From CAYRVX01 sp964642165 (GTDB lineage Bacteria > Planctomycetota > Phycisphaerae > SM23-33): a stretch of DNA of 11,463 bases. Shown one piece after another: positions 1 to 5,873 of the stretch (positions are counted from its first letter, which is position 1; each line of letters begins with the position of its first letter). A program made the translations under genes and the position numbers. The stretch covers positions 1 through 11,463 of the forward strand of contig CAZXOC010000245.1 in the NCBI GenBank assembly GCA_964642165.1. Direction: 5' to 3'. Below the pieces are notes generated by a model. It did not search any database, was not told where the DNA came from, and saw only the letters and a list, made by a program, of their open reading frames with translations.

Positions 1-831
1 GTTGAACTCCTGTCCCTCGCCCTCGGCGGTGGTGGGCAGGCCCGCATCGAGCGCGTTCCAGGCCAGGTCCATGGTGTGGCTGCCCATGTCGCCGATCTGA
101 CCGCTGCCGAAGTCCCAGTACATGTTCCACCTCAGGCAGCCGCCGAAGTAGCCCGGGTTGTACGGGTGGAAGGGGGACGGCCCGATCCAGAGGTCGTAGT
201 GGAGGTGCGCGGGCGGCTCGCCCTGCTTGGGCAGGTAGCCCGGCCGGCGGATCTGGCGGTTGCCCCAGGCCCAGGCGGTCTGGAGATCGCCGATCGCGCC
301 GTCGAGGACCAGCTCGCGGACGCGGTTGAAGTTCTCGTTGGAGTGGCGCTGCGTGCCGACCTGGGTGGCGAGCTTGTCCTTCTTCTTCAGGTAGGTGGCG
401 CGGACGACGCGGGTCTCCTCGACGCTGTTGCCCAGCGGCTTTTCGCAGAAGACGTGCAGGTCGCGATTCAGCGCCCAGTTGGCGACGAAGGCGTGCGTGT
501 GGTCGGTGGTGCAGCAGATCACCGCATCCATGCCCTTTTGATCCAAGCACTTGCGCCAGTCGACGTACGTCTTGGCCTTCGGGAACCTCTTGGCGGCGCC
601 GGCGAGGGTCCTCTCGTTGATGTCGCACAGGGCCACGACGTTCTCTTTCGAGATCGCGCCCATGTGCGCCCGGGCCCGGCCCCCCGCGCCGATCAGGGCG
701 ACGTTCAGCTTGTTGCTCGGGGCGTTGGCGCCCGACAGGACGCCGCTGGGCAGGATGGTCAGCCCGGCTCCCACGGTTGCGGCGGACTTCAGGAACCGGC
801 GTCTCTCGATCGTCTTCGTCTTTTCTGGCAT
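1..831 (-). CDS. Gfo/Idh/MocA family oxidoreductase with Tat signal, 3' end cut by window edge
   Basis: This is the N-terminal 277 residues of a NAD(P)-dependent Gfo/Idh/MocA oxidoreductase, a family acting on sugars, inositols and related polyols. The start ATG (829-831) is preceded by a GAGGAAG ribosome site. Residues 10-15 read RRRFLK, a twin-arginine (Tat) motif, followed by a hydrophobic stretch (about 17-34), so export is expected. The nucleotide-binding glycine loop GAGGRAR lies at 48-54. The family EKP motif, whose Lys is the usual catalytic or cofactor-contacting residue, is at 130-132. The DMGSH..D stretch of the C-terminal substrate domain (248-255, His252 and Asp255) is intact. 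The full protein is probably about 430 residues, so roughly the last third is missing here. The substrate cannot be read from the sequence. It is divergent from the lipoprotein gene to its right. The family and export call is firm; the reaction is unknown. Confidence 0.93.
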   Translation of the reverse strand, partial: MPEKTKTIERRRFLKSAATVGAGLTILPSGVLSGANAPSNKLNVALIGAGGRARAHMGAISKENVVALCDINERTLAGAAKRFPKAKTYVDWRKCLDQKGMDAVICCTTDHTHAFVANWALNRDLHVFCEKPLGNSVEETRVVRATYLKKKDKLATQVGTQRHSNENFNRVRELVLDGAIGDLQTAWAWGNRQIRRPGYLPKQGEPPAHLHYDLWIGPSPFHPYNPGYFGGCLRWNMYWDFGSGQIGDMGSHTMDLAWNALDAGLPTTAEGEGQEFN

Positions 832-881
832 GGCTTCCTCGCTGTTGTTCACTGGTGACCGTGGCACGCGAGGTTAAACGC

Positions 882-898
882 ACTCCGCCCGACGGAGT
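882..898. repeat. Perfect hairpin/inverted repeat upstream of the oxidoreductase
   Basis: ACTCCG (882-887) and CGGAGT (893-898) are perfect inverted arms around the loop CCCGA. The element lies about 50-67 bases upstream of the oxidoreductase start codon, in its untranslated leader or promoter. It could be an operator or a leader hairpin. No U-run follows on either strand, so an intrinsic terminator is unlikely. Confidence 0.4.
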
Positions 899-1082
899 CC
901 TCCCGATTTCCGGAAGAGGCCCGCCGGCCGCGACCTCGCGCGACGTGCCGGTGGTGATGCGCCACGGACGCGCATAAGATACAGCATGGGGCGAGCGCCG
1001 CAAGGCCCAGGACGCCTGCACCGGTGCGCCTCGGCGGAGCCCGACGCGTCGCGGGCGACGCGGGAACCGGACATCTCAAGCG

Positions 1083-1089
1083 AAGGAGA
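1083..1089 (+). promoter_or_regulatory. Ribosome binding site of the repeat lipoprotein
   Basis: AAGGAGA stands 5 bases before the ATG at 1095. It fixes this start and supports translation of the plus-strand reading frame, which matters because GC-rich open frames also cover this interval on other frames and the other strand. Confidence 0.75.
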
Positions 1090-1094
1090 AACAC

Positions 1095-1853
1095 ATGTCT
1101 CGTGCAGCCGCAATCCTGGCCCTGCTCGTCGGGGGCGCCGTGCTGATCGGGTGTGGGAAGGACGAAGGGCCGCCGCCGGAGCCCAACGTCGCGAAGCCGC
1201 CCAAGGAGGACGCCAACGCGGCCGCGGCGAAGGCCGCCGCCGCCGCCGCCAAGGAGGCCCAGGCCGCCCTGGCGGAGGTCCTGGCCCTGATCAAGGACGG
1301 CAAGCTGGACGAGGCCGACGCGAAGCTGAAGGCCCTCGAGGCCACCAGCGCCACGCTGCCCGCGGACATGCAGGGCCAGATCAAGGCCGCCCGGACGTCC
1401 CTCGACGCCGCGAAGGCCGCCAAGGCCGCCGACGCCGCCAAGGCCGCCGCCCTCCAGGACGCCCAGACGTCCCTTCAGAAGGTCCTGGCGCTGATCAAGG
1501 AGGGCAAGCTCGACGAGGCCGACGCCGAGCTGAAGGCCCTCGAGGCCAAGAGCGGCTCCCTGCCCGAAGCCATGCAGGGGCAGATCAAGGCCGCCCGGAC
1601 GTCGCTGGACGCCGCGAAGGCCGCCAAGAAAGCCGCCGCCGCGAACCAGGAGGCAGAGTCCCTCCTCGCCCGGATCCTCGCCCTGATCAAAGAGGCGAAG
1701 CTGGCCGACGCGGAGAAGCTGCTCAAGACGCTGGAGGAGAAGTCCGGCTCGCTGTCGCCGGAGATGCAGGCGAAGATCAAGGCGGCCCGGACGGCGTTGA
1801 CGGCGAAGAAGGCCGTCGGCGGCGGGATCAAGCTGCTCAGCCTGCCGGGATAG
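1095..1853 (+). CDS. Lipoprotein built of three near-identical helical repeats
   Basis: A 252-residue exported protein. Residues 1-19 form a lipoprotein signal peptide ending in the lipobox LIGC, with lipidated Cys20. A Pro-rich linker (25-36) and an Ala/Lys-rich stretch (40-58) follow. The body has three copies of a helical unit: residues 62-110, 130-178 and 194-239. Each begins (V/I)LALIK, continues with an acidic/lysine helix ending in LE, then a short SLP-type turn, then Q-x-KIKAAR or QGQIKAAR and a second helix. The pattern resembles TPR-like helical hairpins or a coiled coil. Copies 1 and 2 are almost identical at DNA level, indicating duplication. There are no catalytic motifs, so a structural, adaptor or envelope-spacer role is an inference. 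It is the only plus-strand gene here, flanked by unrelated minus-strand genes, and has a good ribosome site. I do not recognise a named family. Confidence 0.85.
   Translation: MSRAAAILALLVGGAVLIGCGKDEGPPPEPNVAKPPKEDANAAAAKAAAAAAKEAQAALAEVLALIKDGKLDEADAKLKALEATSATLPADMQGQIKAARTSLDAAKAAKAADAAKAAALQDAQTSLQKVLALIKEGKLDEADAELKALEAKSGSLPEAMQGQIKAARTSLDAAKAAKKAAAANQEAESLLARILALIKEAKLADAEKLLKTLEEKSGSLSPEMQAKIKAARTALTAKKAVGGGIKLLSLPG
1278..1424 (+). repeat. Lipoprotein repeat unit 1
   Basis: This encodes residues 62-110 of the lipoprotein. Its last 57 bases (1368-1424) match 1572-1628 of unit 2 at all but three positions, each a synonymous third base. Confidence 0.8.
1482..1628 (+). repeat. Lipoprotein repeat unit 2
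   Basis: This encodes residues 130-178. It begins 68 codons after unit 1 begins and is nearly identical to it in protein and DNA. The linker between units 1 and 2 is Ala/Lys-rich low-complexity sequence. Confidence 0.8.
1674..1811 (+). repeat. Lipoprotein repeat unit 3 (more diverged)
   Basis: This encodes residues 194-239. It begins 64 codons after unit 2 begins. It keeps the LALIKE start, the LE..SGSL turn and the KIKAARTAL helix, but differs at many positions, so it probably split off before the unit 1/2 duplication. Confidence 0.7.
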
Positions 1854-1959
1854 GCCGCGCGCCCTCGCCCTCGGAGAACGGCGTGACGTAGAAGTAGATC
1901 CTGCCGCGACGGGCGTCCAGGCGGATGTGACGGTTCAGGGCGTCGTTGGTCAGCTTCAC
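1837..1959 (-). pseudogene. Short coding-like fragment, possible gene remnant
   Basis: This 40-codon open frame starts at a GTG (1957-1959) with no visible Shine-Dalgarno sequence and ends at TGA (1837-1839), overlapping the 3' end of the convergent lipoprotein gene by 17 bases. About 36 of 40 codons end in G or C, and the peptide is of normal composition (for example RLDARRGRIYFYVTPF), unlike the Arg/Pro/Ala-rich antisense frames elsewhere in the window. The frame stays open upstream into the 3' end of the HEAT gene, but there it reads as low-complexity Pro/Arg/Ala. It may be the tail of a gene whose front was lost, or a small gene. I do not recognise the family. Chance cannot be excluded at this length. 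Confidence 0.35.
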
Positions 1960-1960
1960 G

Positions 1961-1978
1961 CGCCGCGGCGCCGCGGCG
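1961..1978. repeat. Perfect 18-bp GC palindrome
   Basis: The 18 bases at 1961-1978 are CGCCGCGGCGCCGCGGCG, which equals its own reverse complement. It lies between the HEAT gene stop and the coding-like fragment. It could form a hairpin in RNA from either strand, or may simply reflect extreme GC content. Confidence 0.45.
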
Positions 1979-1983
1979 GGAGC

Positions 1984-2004
1984 CCGACCGCCCGGGCCGG
2001 TCGG
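1984..2004 (-). terminator. Candidate GC-rich transcription-stop hairpin after the HEAT gene
   Basis: Perfect 7-bp arms CCGACCG (1984-1990) and CGGTCGG (1998-2004) enclose a 7-nt loop. On the minus strand the hairpin begins 4 bases after the HEAT gene's TAG stop (2009-2011), where a terminator for that operon would lie. No U-run follows, so it is not a textbook intrinsic terminator. It may stabilise the 3' end or act together with the second palindrome further on. Confidence 0.45.
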
Positions 2005-2008
2005 CGCG

Positions 2009-4531
2009 CTACGGGGCCTGGACCTTCAGCCCGTCCAGGGCGCTGCCGTCGCGCGTGCGGACGCGGCAGCAGAAGGCCCACCCGCCCTCGTTGTCGGTGA
2101 CCTTCAGCATCAGGTCGTTCCAGCCCTCGCGGAGGCTCACGTTCGCCAGGTCCTGCCTCGGCTCGACGCCGCGGTTGACCTTGTTGGCGTGGACGAGCTT
2201 GCCGTTGAGCCAGACCTTGACGGAGTCGTCGCTGCCCAGCTCGAGGCGGGCGTCCTGCTGCGCCGGCGACCAGACCCGCGTGCGGACGTAGCCCGCGCAG
2301 TGGTCGCCGCCGGCGATCGCGGCCTCCAGGTTGACCTCCCACGAGCCCACGCCGCGCGTCAGGCGCGTCCACTTCACGCCCTTGGCGCCCGGCTGCTCCG
2401 GCGGGAAGGCGACGTCGAACAGGTCCATCCCGCCCTTGCCCTTCTGCCGGTACGGGCCGGACCCCGTCCACGACAGGACGTAGCCCTCGTACTTGTCCAT
2501 GTCGTTCAGCACGTCCTGCGCCTGCCGGCGGACGCGCGCATTGCGGACCGTCGCGAGCACCTTCTTCAGGGCCGCCCGGGCCCGCGCCGCGTCCTTCTGG
2601 CGGAGGCGCCCGGCGATCTGGACGGCCGCCAGGCCCGCCTCGGCCGCCAGCCGCTCGTCGGTGAGATACGCCTCCACGAGCGTCAGCGCGCCGGCGGAGC
2701 TGGTCGTCCCCAGGCCCGCGAGGACCAGCTTCTTGTCGTCCGGGCGCTCGGCGAACCTCATGGCGCGGGCGTACATGCCGGTCGGGTCCTTCGACATGCC
2801 CGCCATGCGGACGTACCCCCGCAGGAGCAGCACCTTGTGTGTCTCGTCGGTCGCGGCGCGCGCCAGGGAGAGGAGCTCCTCGGCGGGCGAGGCGTTGGGC
2901 CAGTTGGCCAGCGTGCGCACGGCCGCCTCCCGCACGGCGGCGCTGTCGTCCTTCAGCGCGGCGCGGACCGCGAAGAGCGCCCTGGGCGTGCCGGCGACGG
3001 CCAGCAGCCGCACGAGCGCGGGCCGGGCCTCGACGGGCGCCCCGCGCAGGGCCGCCAGCAGGGGTGCGGCCCGATCGTCGGGGCGGCGAATCTGGATCAG
3101 CACCCAGGAGACGGCCTGCTCGATGGCCGCGCGATCGCCGGGCTCCTTCGGCCTGGCGGCGAGGTCCAGCAGCGCGGGCAGGTCCCGCTCGCCGGCGAGC
3201 GCGCCGAGCGTGCGGATCGCCTCGCGGCGGACGGACTCGTCGTCGTCCCGGGCCACGTCCAGCAGCTTGGCAAAGGCCTGCCGGGCCCGCCGCCCCGCCA
3301 GGGCGCGGAGCATCTCAATGCGGACCTTCGCGTCGCCGGAGCCGACGGACCGCAGGAGCGTCGCGTCGACGTCCCGCCCGCCGAGCCGCCGCAGGCTCGC
3401 CCGGGCGACCTGCTGCTCGGCGCCTTGGGCGGTGGCCGCCGCGCGGGCCAGCAGCCCGGCCGCCGGGGCGCCGCCCACGCCGCCGAGGGCTTCCAGGGCG
3501 GCGAGGCGTACGGCGGCGTGCGGGCTCTTCGTCGCGCGGACGACGGCGTCCGCCGCGGCGGCGTCCCCGCGGGCGCCGAGCGCGCGCAGGACGAGCTCCT
3601 GCCCCTCCGGCTCCAGGGACGGCAGCAGCGCGACGAAGGCCTCCGTCGCCGCCCGCCCCTTCGCCATGGGCAGGAGGGCGATCGCGCTGGCCCGCAGTTC
3701 GGCGTCGCCGCTCCGGATGGCCTGGACGAGCAGCGGGGCGGCCTCCGCGCCCCGCGCGGCGACGAGCCCGCCCAGGGCGCCGATCCGCACGTGCCTCGGC
3801 TCGCGGGCGGAGTAGAAGAGCTGGTAGATGCGTGCCGCGTCGGCCTTCTGCCCGTCGCGGAGGAGCCGCTCGGCGCACTTCAGCAGCCCGTCGTCGATGC
3901 GCCGGCGCAGGGCCGCCGAGGCCCCGGATCGCGCCGCCTCCAGGGCCTTGGCCGCCTCGGCGCCGCCGATGCGTCCGGCGGCCTCCGCGGCCGTCTGCGC
4001 GACGACCGCGTCGGACGAGCCGAGCAGCTTCACGACGTCCGGCAGGGCCTTGGCGTAGCGCCGGTCCGCCAGCGTGGCGACGATCCCCGCCTGGAGCGCG
4101 CCCGACGCCGCGGGCAGCGCCCGATGCAGCGCCGCCAGGCCGGCCGGGCCCTCCATGCGACCCAGCACGTACCGCGCCATGTGCGACAGCTCCGGGTCGT
4201 TCAGCATCCCCGACAGCGCCGGGATGGACCGCGCCGTGGCGACCGTCCGCAGTTGCTTGCAGAGGAAGACCCGCGTCGCGCGCGGCGCCGCAGCGCCAAG
4301 CCCGCGGAGCAGCCGCTGCTCCACCGCGCCGCGCTGCGCGGGGTCCAGGCCCGCCGCGACGACCGACGCCTCCACCGCCTCCAGCGAACGGGCGTCCCGG
4401 CCGTAGTCCGTGGCCGTGACGGCCTTCAGGGCCTCGTCCAGCCGGGCCATCTCGTCGGGCTCGCCCGCCGCGGCGACGGCAGCCAGGGCACCCGCCAGGG
4501 CCACGAGGAAGACTCCACGCCAGCACGTCAT
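2009..4531 (-). CDS. Secreted HEAT-repeat protein with C-terminal carbohydrate-binding-like module
   Basis: An 840-residue protein with a Sec signal peptide (about 1-22, ending AVAAA) and no further membrane segment. Residues about 85-640 are a long array of Ala/Leu-rich HEAT (PBS-lyase type) helical repeats, for example around 160-200 and 340-370, normally a protein-binding solenoid. Residues about 681-840 form a beta-rich module with SDDSVKVWLNGKLVH (767-781) and GWNDLMLKV (803-811), a pattern I know from C-terminal modules of planctomycete and verrucomicrobial secreted proteins and glycoside hydrolases, where it is taken to bind sugars. There are no catalytic residues. The start ATG has an AAGGAAGGAA ribosome site (4539-4548) overlapping the stop of the upstream oxidoreductase gene, with 15 nt between the two genes, so they are co-transcribed and probably translationally coupled. 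An envelope scaffold role is inferred. It belongs to a recurring but functionally unassigned PVC-group family. Confidence 0.88.
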   Translation of the reverse strand: MTCWRGVFLVALAGALAAVAAAGEPDEMARLDEALKAVTATDYGRDARSLEAVEASVVAAGLDPAQRGAVEQRLLRGLGAAAPRATRVFLCKQLRTVATARSIPALSGMLNDPELSHMARYVLGRMEGPAGLAALHRALPAASGALQAGIVATLADRRYAKALPDVVKLLGSSDAVVAQTAAEAAGRIGGAEAAKALEAARSGASAALRRRIDDGLLKCAERLLRDGQKADAARIYQLFYSAREPRHVRIGALGGLVAARGAEAAPLLVQAIRSGDAELRASAIALLPMAKGRAATEAFVALLPSLEPEGQELVLRALGARGDAAAADAVVRATKSPHAAVRLAALEALGGVGGAPAAGLLARAAATAQGAEQQVARASLRRLGGRDVDATLLRSVGSGDAKVRIEMLRALAGRRARQAFAKLLDVARDDDESVRREAIRTLGALAGERDLPALLDLAARPKEPGDRAAIEQAVSWVLIQIRRPDDRAAPLLAALRGAPVEARPALVRLLAVAGTPRALFAVRAALKDDSAAVREAAVRTLANWPNASPAEELLSLARAATDETHKVLLLRGYVRMAGMSKDPTGMYARAMRFAERPDDKKLVLAGLGTTSSAGALTLVEAYLTDERLAAEAGLAAVQIAGRLRQKDAARARAALKKVLATVRNARVRRQAQDVLNDMDKYEGYVLSWTGSGPYRQKGKGGMDLFDVAFPPEQPGAKGVKWTRLTRGVGSWEVNLEAAIAGGDHCAGYVRTRVWSPAQQDARLELGSDDSVKVWLNGKLVHANKVNRGVEPRQDLANVSLREGWNDLMLKVTDNEGGWAFCCRVRTRDGSALDGLKVQAP

Positions 4532-4546
4532 GGGTTCGTTCCTTCC

Positions 4547-5764
4547 TTACAGGAGGCTCCACGGCTCGCGTTTGGGGCGGTCGAGCCACCGGGCGGCCGC
4601 CGGGTCGCCGACGATCTGTTCCTTGACCGGGTCCCACGTCAGCCGGCGCTTCAGCCAGTAGGCGATGTTGCCCAGGTGGGCGTGGGTGGCCGTGCGGTGG
4701 GCGATCTCGATGTCGCGGAACGGGCGCTGGCGCGTGCGGACGCAGTGCAGGAAGTCGCCGAAGATCCCGCCGCTGCCCTTGTAGTTGGGGATGTGGATGT
4801 TGGGCGGCGTTTCGCGCCGGGACCGCCCGGCGCCCCGCCCGGGGATCTCCCGCCTCGTCCCGCGGAAGGAGAGGATGCCTCCCCAGCCCCCGCCGTGGTA
4901 GATCCGCACGCCGTTGGCGAAGACGTAGGTCAACTGCGGATGGTCCTTCCCGTCGGGGGGGATGATCTCGACGGGGCCGGTCTCGTGCAGGTTGCAGCAG
5001 AACAGCGCCCCGCCGAAGCCGTGGCAGCCCCAGTCCGTCATGCCGCCGCCGGAGTAGTCGCGCCACGCGCGGAAGTTGAGGCGCCCGCGGTTGAACGGCG
5101 CCCACGGCGCCGGGCCCAGCCACATCTCCCAGTCCAGCCCGGGCGGGATGGGCTCGCCGGGCAGGTAGCAGTCGCGCGACGGCCCGCCGACGTTCACCCA
5201 CGCCTCCCGCACCTCCCCGATCGCCCCGCCTCGCACCATGCGGTGGAACCAGTTGTAGTCGCCCCAGACGCGCTGGCTGCCGCCGGAGAAGACCCGCCCG
5301 TACCGCCGCGCCGTGGCCACCATCACCCGCCCCTCGCGGACCGTCAGCGTCTCGGGCTTCTCGCAGTAGACGTCCTTGCCGTGCTTCATCGCCTCCACGC
5401 CGATGATCGCGTGCCAGTGGTCCGGCGTGGCGATCAGCACCGCGTCGATGTCCCCACGCGTCGTGATCTCCCGGAAGTCGTTGCAGGCCTTGCAGGCGCC
5501 GTCCCCGTACTTCCGGTCGACGATGGCCTTGGCGTTGTCCCGCTTGCTGCGGACCACGTCGCAGACGGCCACCACGCGCACCTGCCGGAAGCCCAGAAAG
5601 CCGCCCATGTCGCCCGTGCCCTGGCCGCCCATCCCGATGCAGCCCATCGTGATCCGGTCGTTCGCGCCGAACGCCCTCGAGCTGATCGCCAGCGGGGCTG
5701 CCCCCGCGGCCAGGGCCGTCTTCCGCAGGAAGCCGCGTCGCGTGATCCGCAAGGCTCTCGACAT
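4547..5764 (-). CDS. Gfo/Idh/MocA family oxidoreductase with Tat signal and atypical substrate site
   Basis: A 405-residue protein. I start it at the ATG 5762-5764 because GGGAGA (5772-5777) stands 7 bases upstream. The frame is open to 5884, but that extension has no ribosome site and would bury the signal. Residues 8-14 read TRRGFLR, a Tat motif, followed by a hydrophobic Ala-rich segment. The nucleotide loop GMGGQGTG is at 44-51, and EKP with the conserved Lys at 135-137. Where this group usually has a DWG-x-HH-x-D stretch, this protein reads DWGCHGFGG (244-252), keeping the His (248) but lacking the acidic residue. The C-terminal part ends in the typical ...RREPW-like tail. It is probably exported and possibly acts on a sugar or related polyol; the substrate is unknown. 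It is first in an operon with the HEAT protein gene, and a candidate promoter lies upstream. Confidence 0.9.
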   Translation of the reverse strand: MSRALRITRRGFLRKTALAAGAAPLAISSRAFGANDRITMGCIGMGGQGTGDMGGFLGFRQVRVVAVCDVVRSKRDNAKAIVDRKYGDGACKACNDFREITTRGDIDAVLIATPDHWHAIIGVEAMKHGKDVYCEKPETLTVREGRVMVATARRYGRVFSGGSQRVWGDYNWFHRMVRGGAIGEVREAWVNVGGPSRDCYLPGEPIPPGLDWEMWLGPAPWAPFNRGRLNFRAWRDYSGGGMTDWGCHGFGGALFCCNLHETGPVEIIPPDGKDHPQLTYVFANGVRIYHGGGWGGILSFRGTRREIPGRGAGRSRRETPPNIHIPNYKGSGGIFGDFLHCVRTRQRPFRDIEIAHRTATHAHLGNIAYWLKRRLTWDPVKEQIVGDPAAARWLDRPKREPWSLL

Positions 5765-5771
5765 AATCGGG

Positions 5772-5777
5772 TCTCCC
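5772..5777 (-). promoter_or_regulatory. Ribosome binding site that sets the oxidoreductase start
   Basis: On the minus strand GGGAGA is separated by 7 bases from the ATG at 5764. It selects this start over the upstream in-frame ATG at 5884, which has no such site and would overlap the end of the preceding gene. Confidence 0.65.
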
Positions 5778-5795
5778 GTGCCGGTCCTCTCGGCC

Positions 5796-5813
5796 GGCGT
5801 GTAAAGGCGTGTA
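5796..5813. promoter_or_regulatory. Two 8-bp direct repeats in a 10-bp period (operator-like)
   Basis: GGCGTGTA occurs at 5796-5803 and again at 5806-5813, separated by AA, giving a period of 10 bp, about one helical turn. The pair touches the candidate -10 element (5812-5817) and lies in the putative leader of the oxidoreductase-HEAT operon. Same-face direct repeats at a promoter are typical of activator or repressor half-sites. No regulator can be named. Confidence 0.4.
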
Positions 5814-5840
5814 GATACTCCCCCGCGCGAGCGGATGCAA
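5812..5840 (-). promoter_or_regulatory. Candidate sigma70-type promoter for the oxidoreductase-HEAT operon
   Basis: On the minus strand TTGCAT (5835-5840) and TATCTA (5812-5817) are separated by exactly 17 bases, in the 109-base gap before the oxidoreductase. Each box matches the consensus at only three positions, so this is a weak call. It would give a leader of about 40 bases and make this operon at least partly independent of the acetylation cluster upstream. Confidence 0.3.
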
Positions 5841-5873
5841 GCCGCGAGCCCGGCCGCCACGGCGGCGATCGCG

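Larger units (their letters stand above)
832..1094. promoter_or_regulatory. Divergent intergenic region between oxidoreductase and lipoprotein genes
   Basis: These 263 bases separate two divergently transcribed genes and must hold both promoters unless either gene is read through from elsewhere. A possible -10 element for the lipoprotein gene is TAAGAT at 975-980, but no convincing -35 lies 17 bases upstream. A perfect 6-bp stem with a 5-nt loop sits at 882-898, and a perfect 10-bp palindrome (GCACCGGTGC) at 1018-1027. I see no convincing ORF here. The exact promoters are not resolved by eye. Confidence 0.5.

Noticed and set aside
1278..1811. Tandem repeats as a possible CRISPR or satellite array
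   Set aside because: The repeats are in-frame protein-coding units with mainly silent differences and linkers of different lengths.
986..1891. A 301-residue plus-strand frame overlapping the lipoprotein gene
   Set aside because: It is Gly/Arg-rich and lacks a ribosome site. The overlapping lipoprotein frame has a lipobox and coherent repeats.
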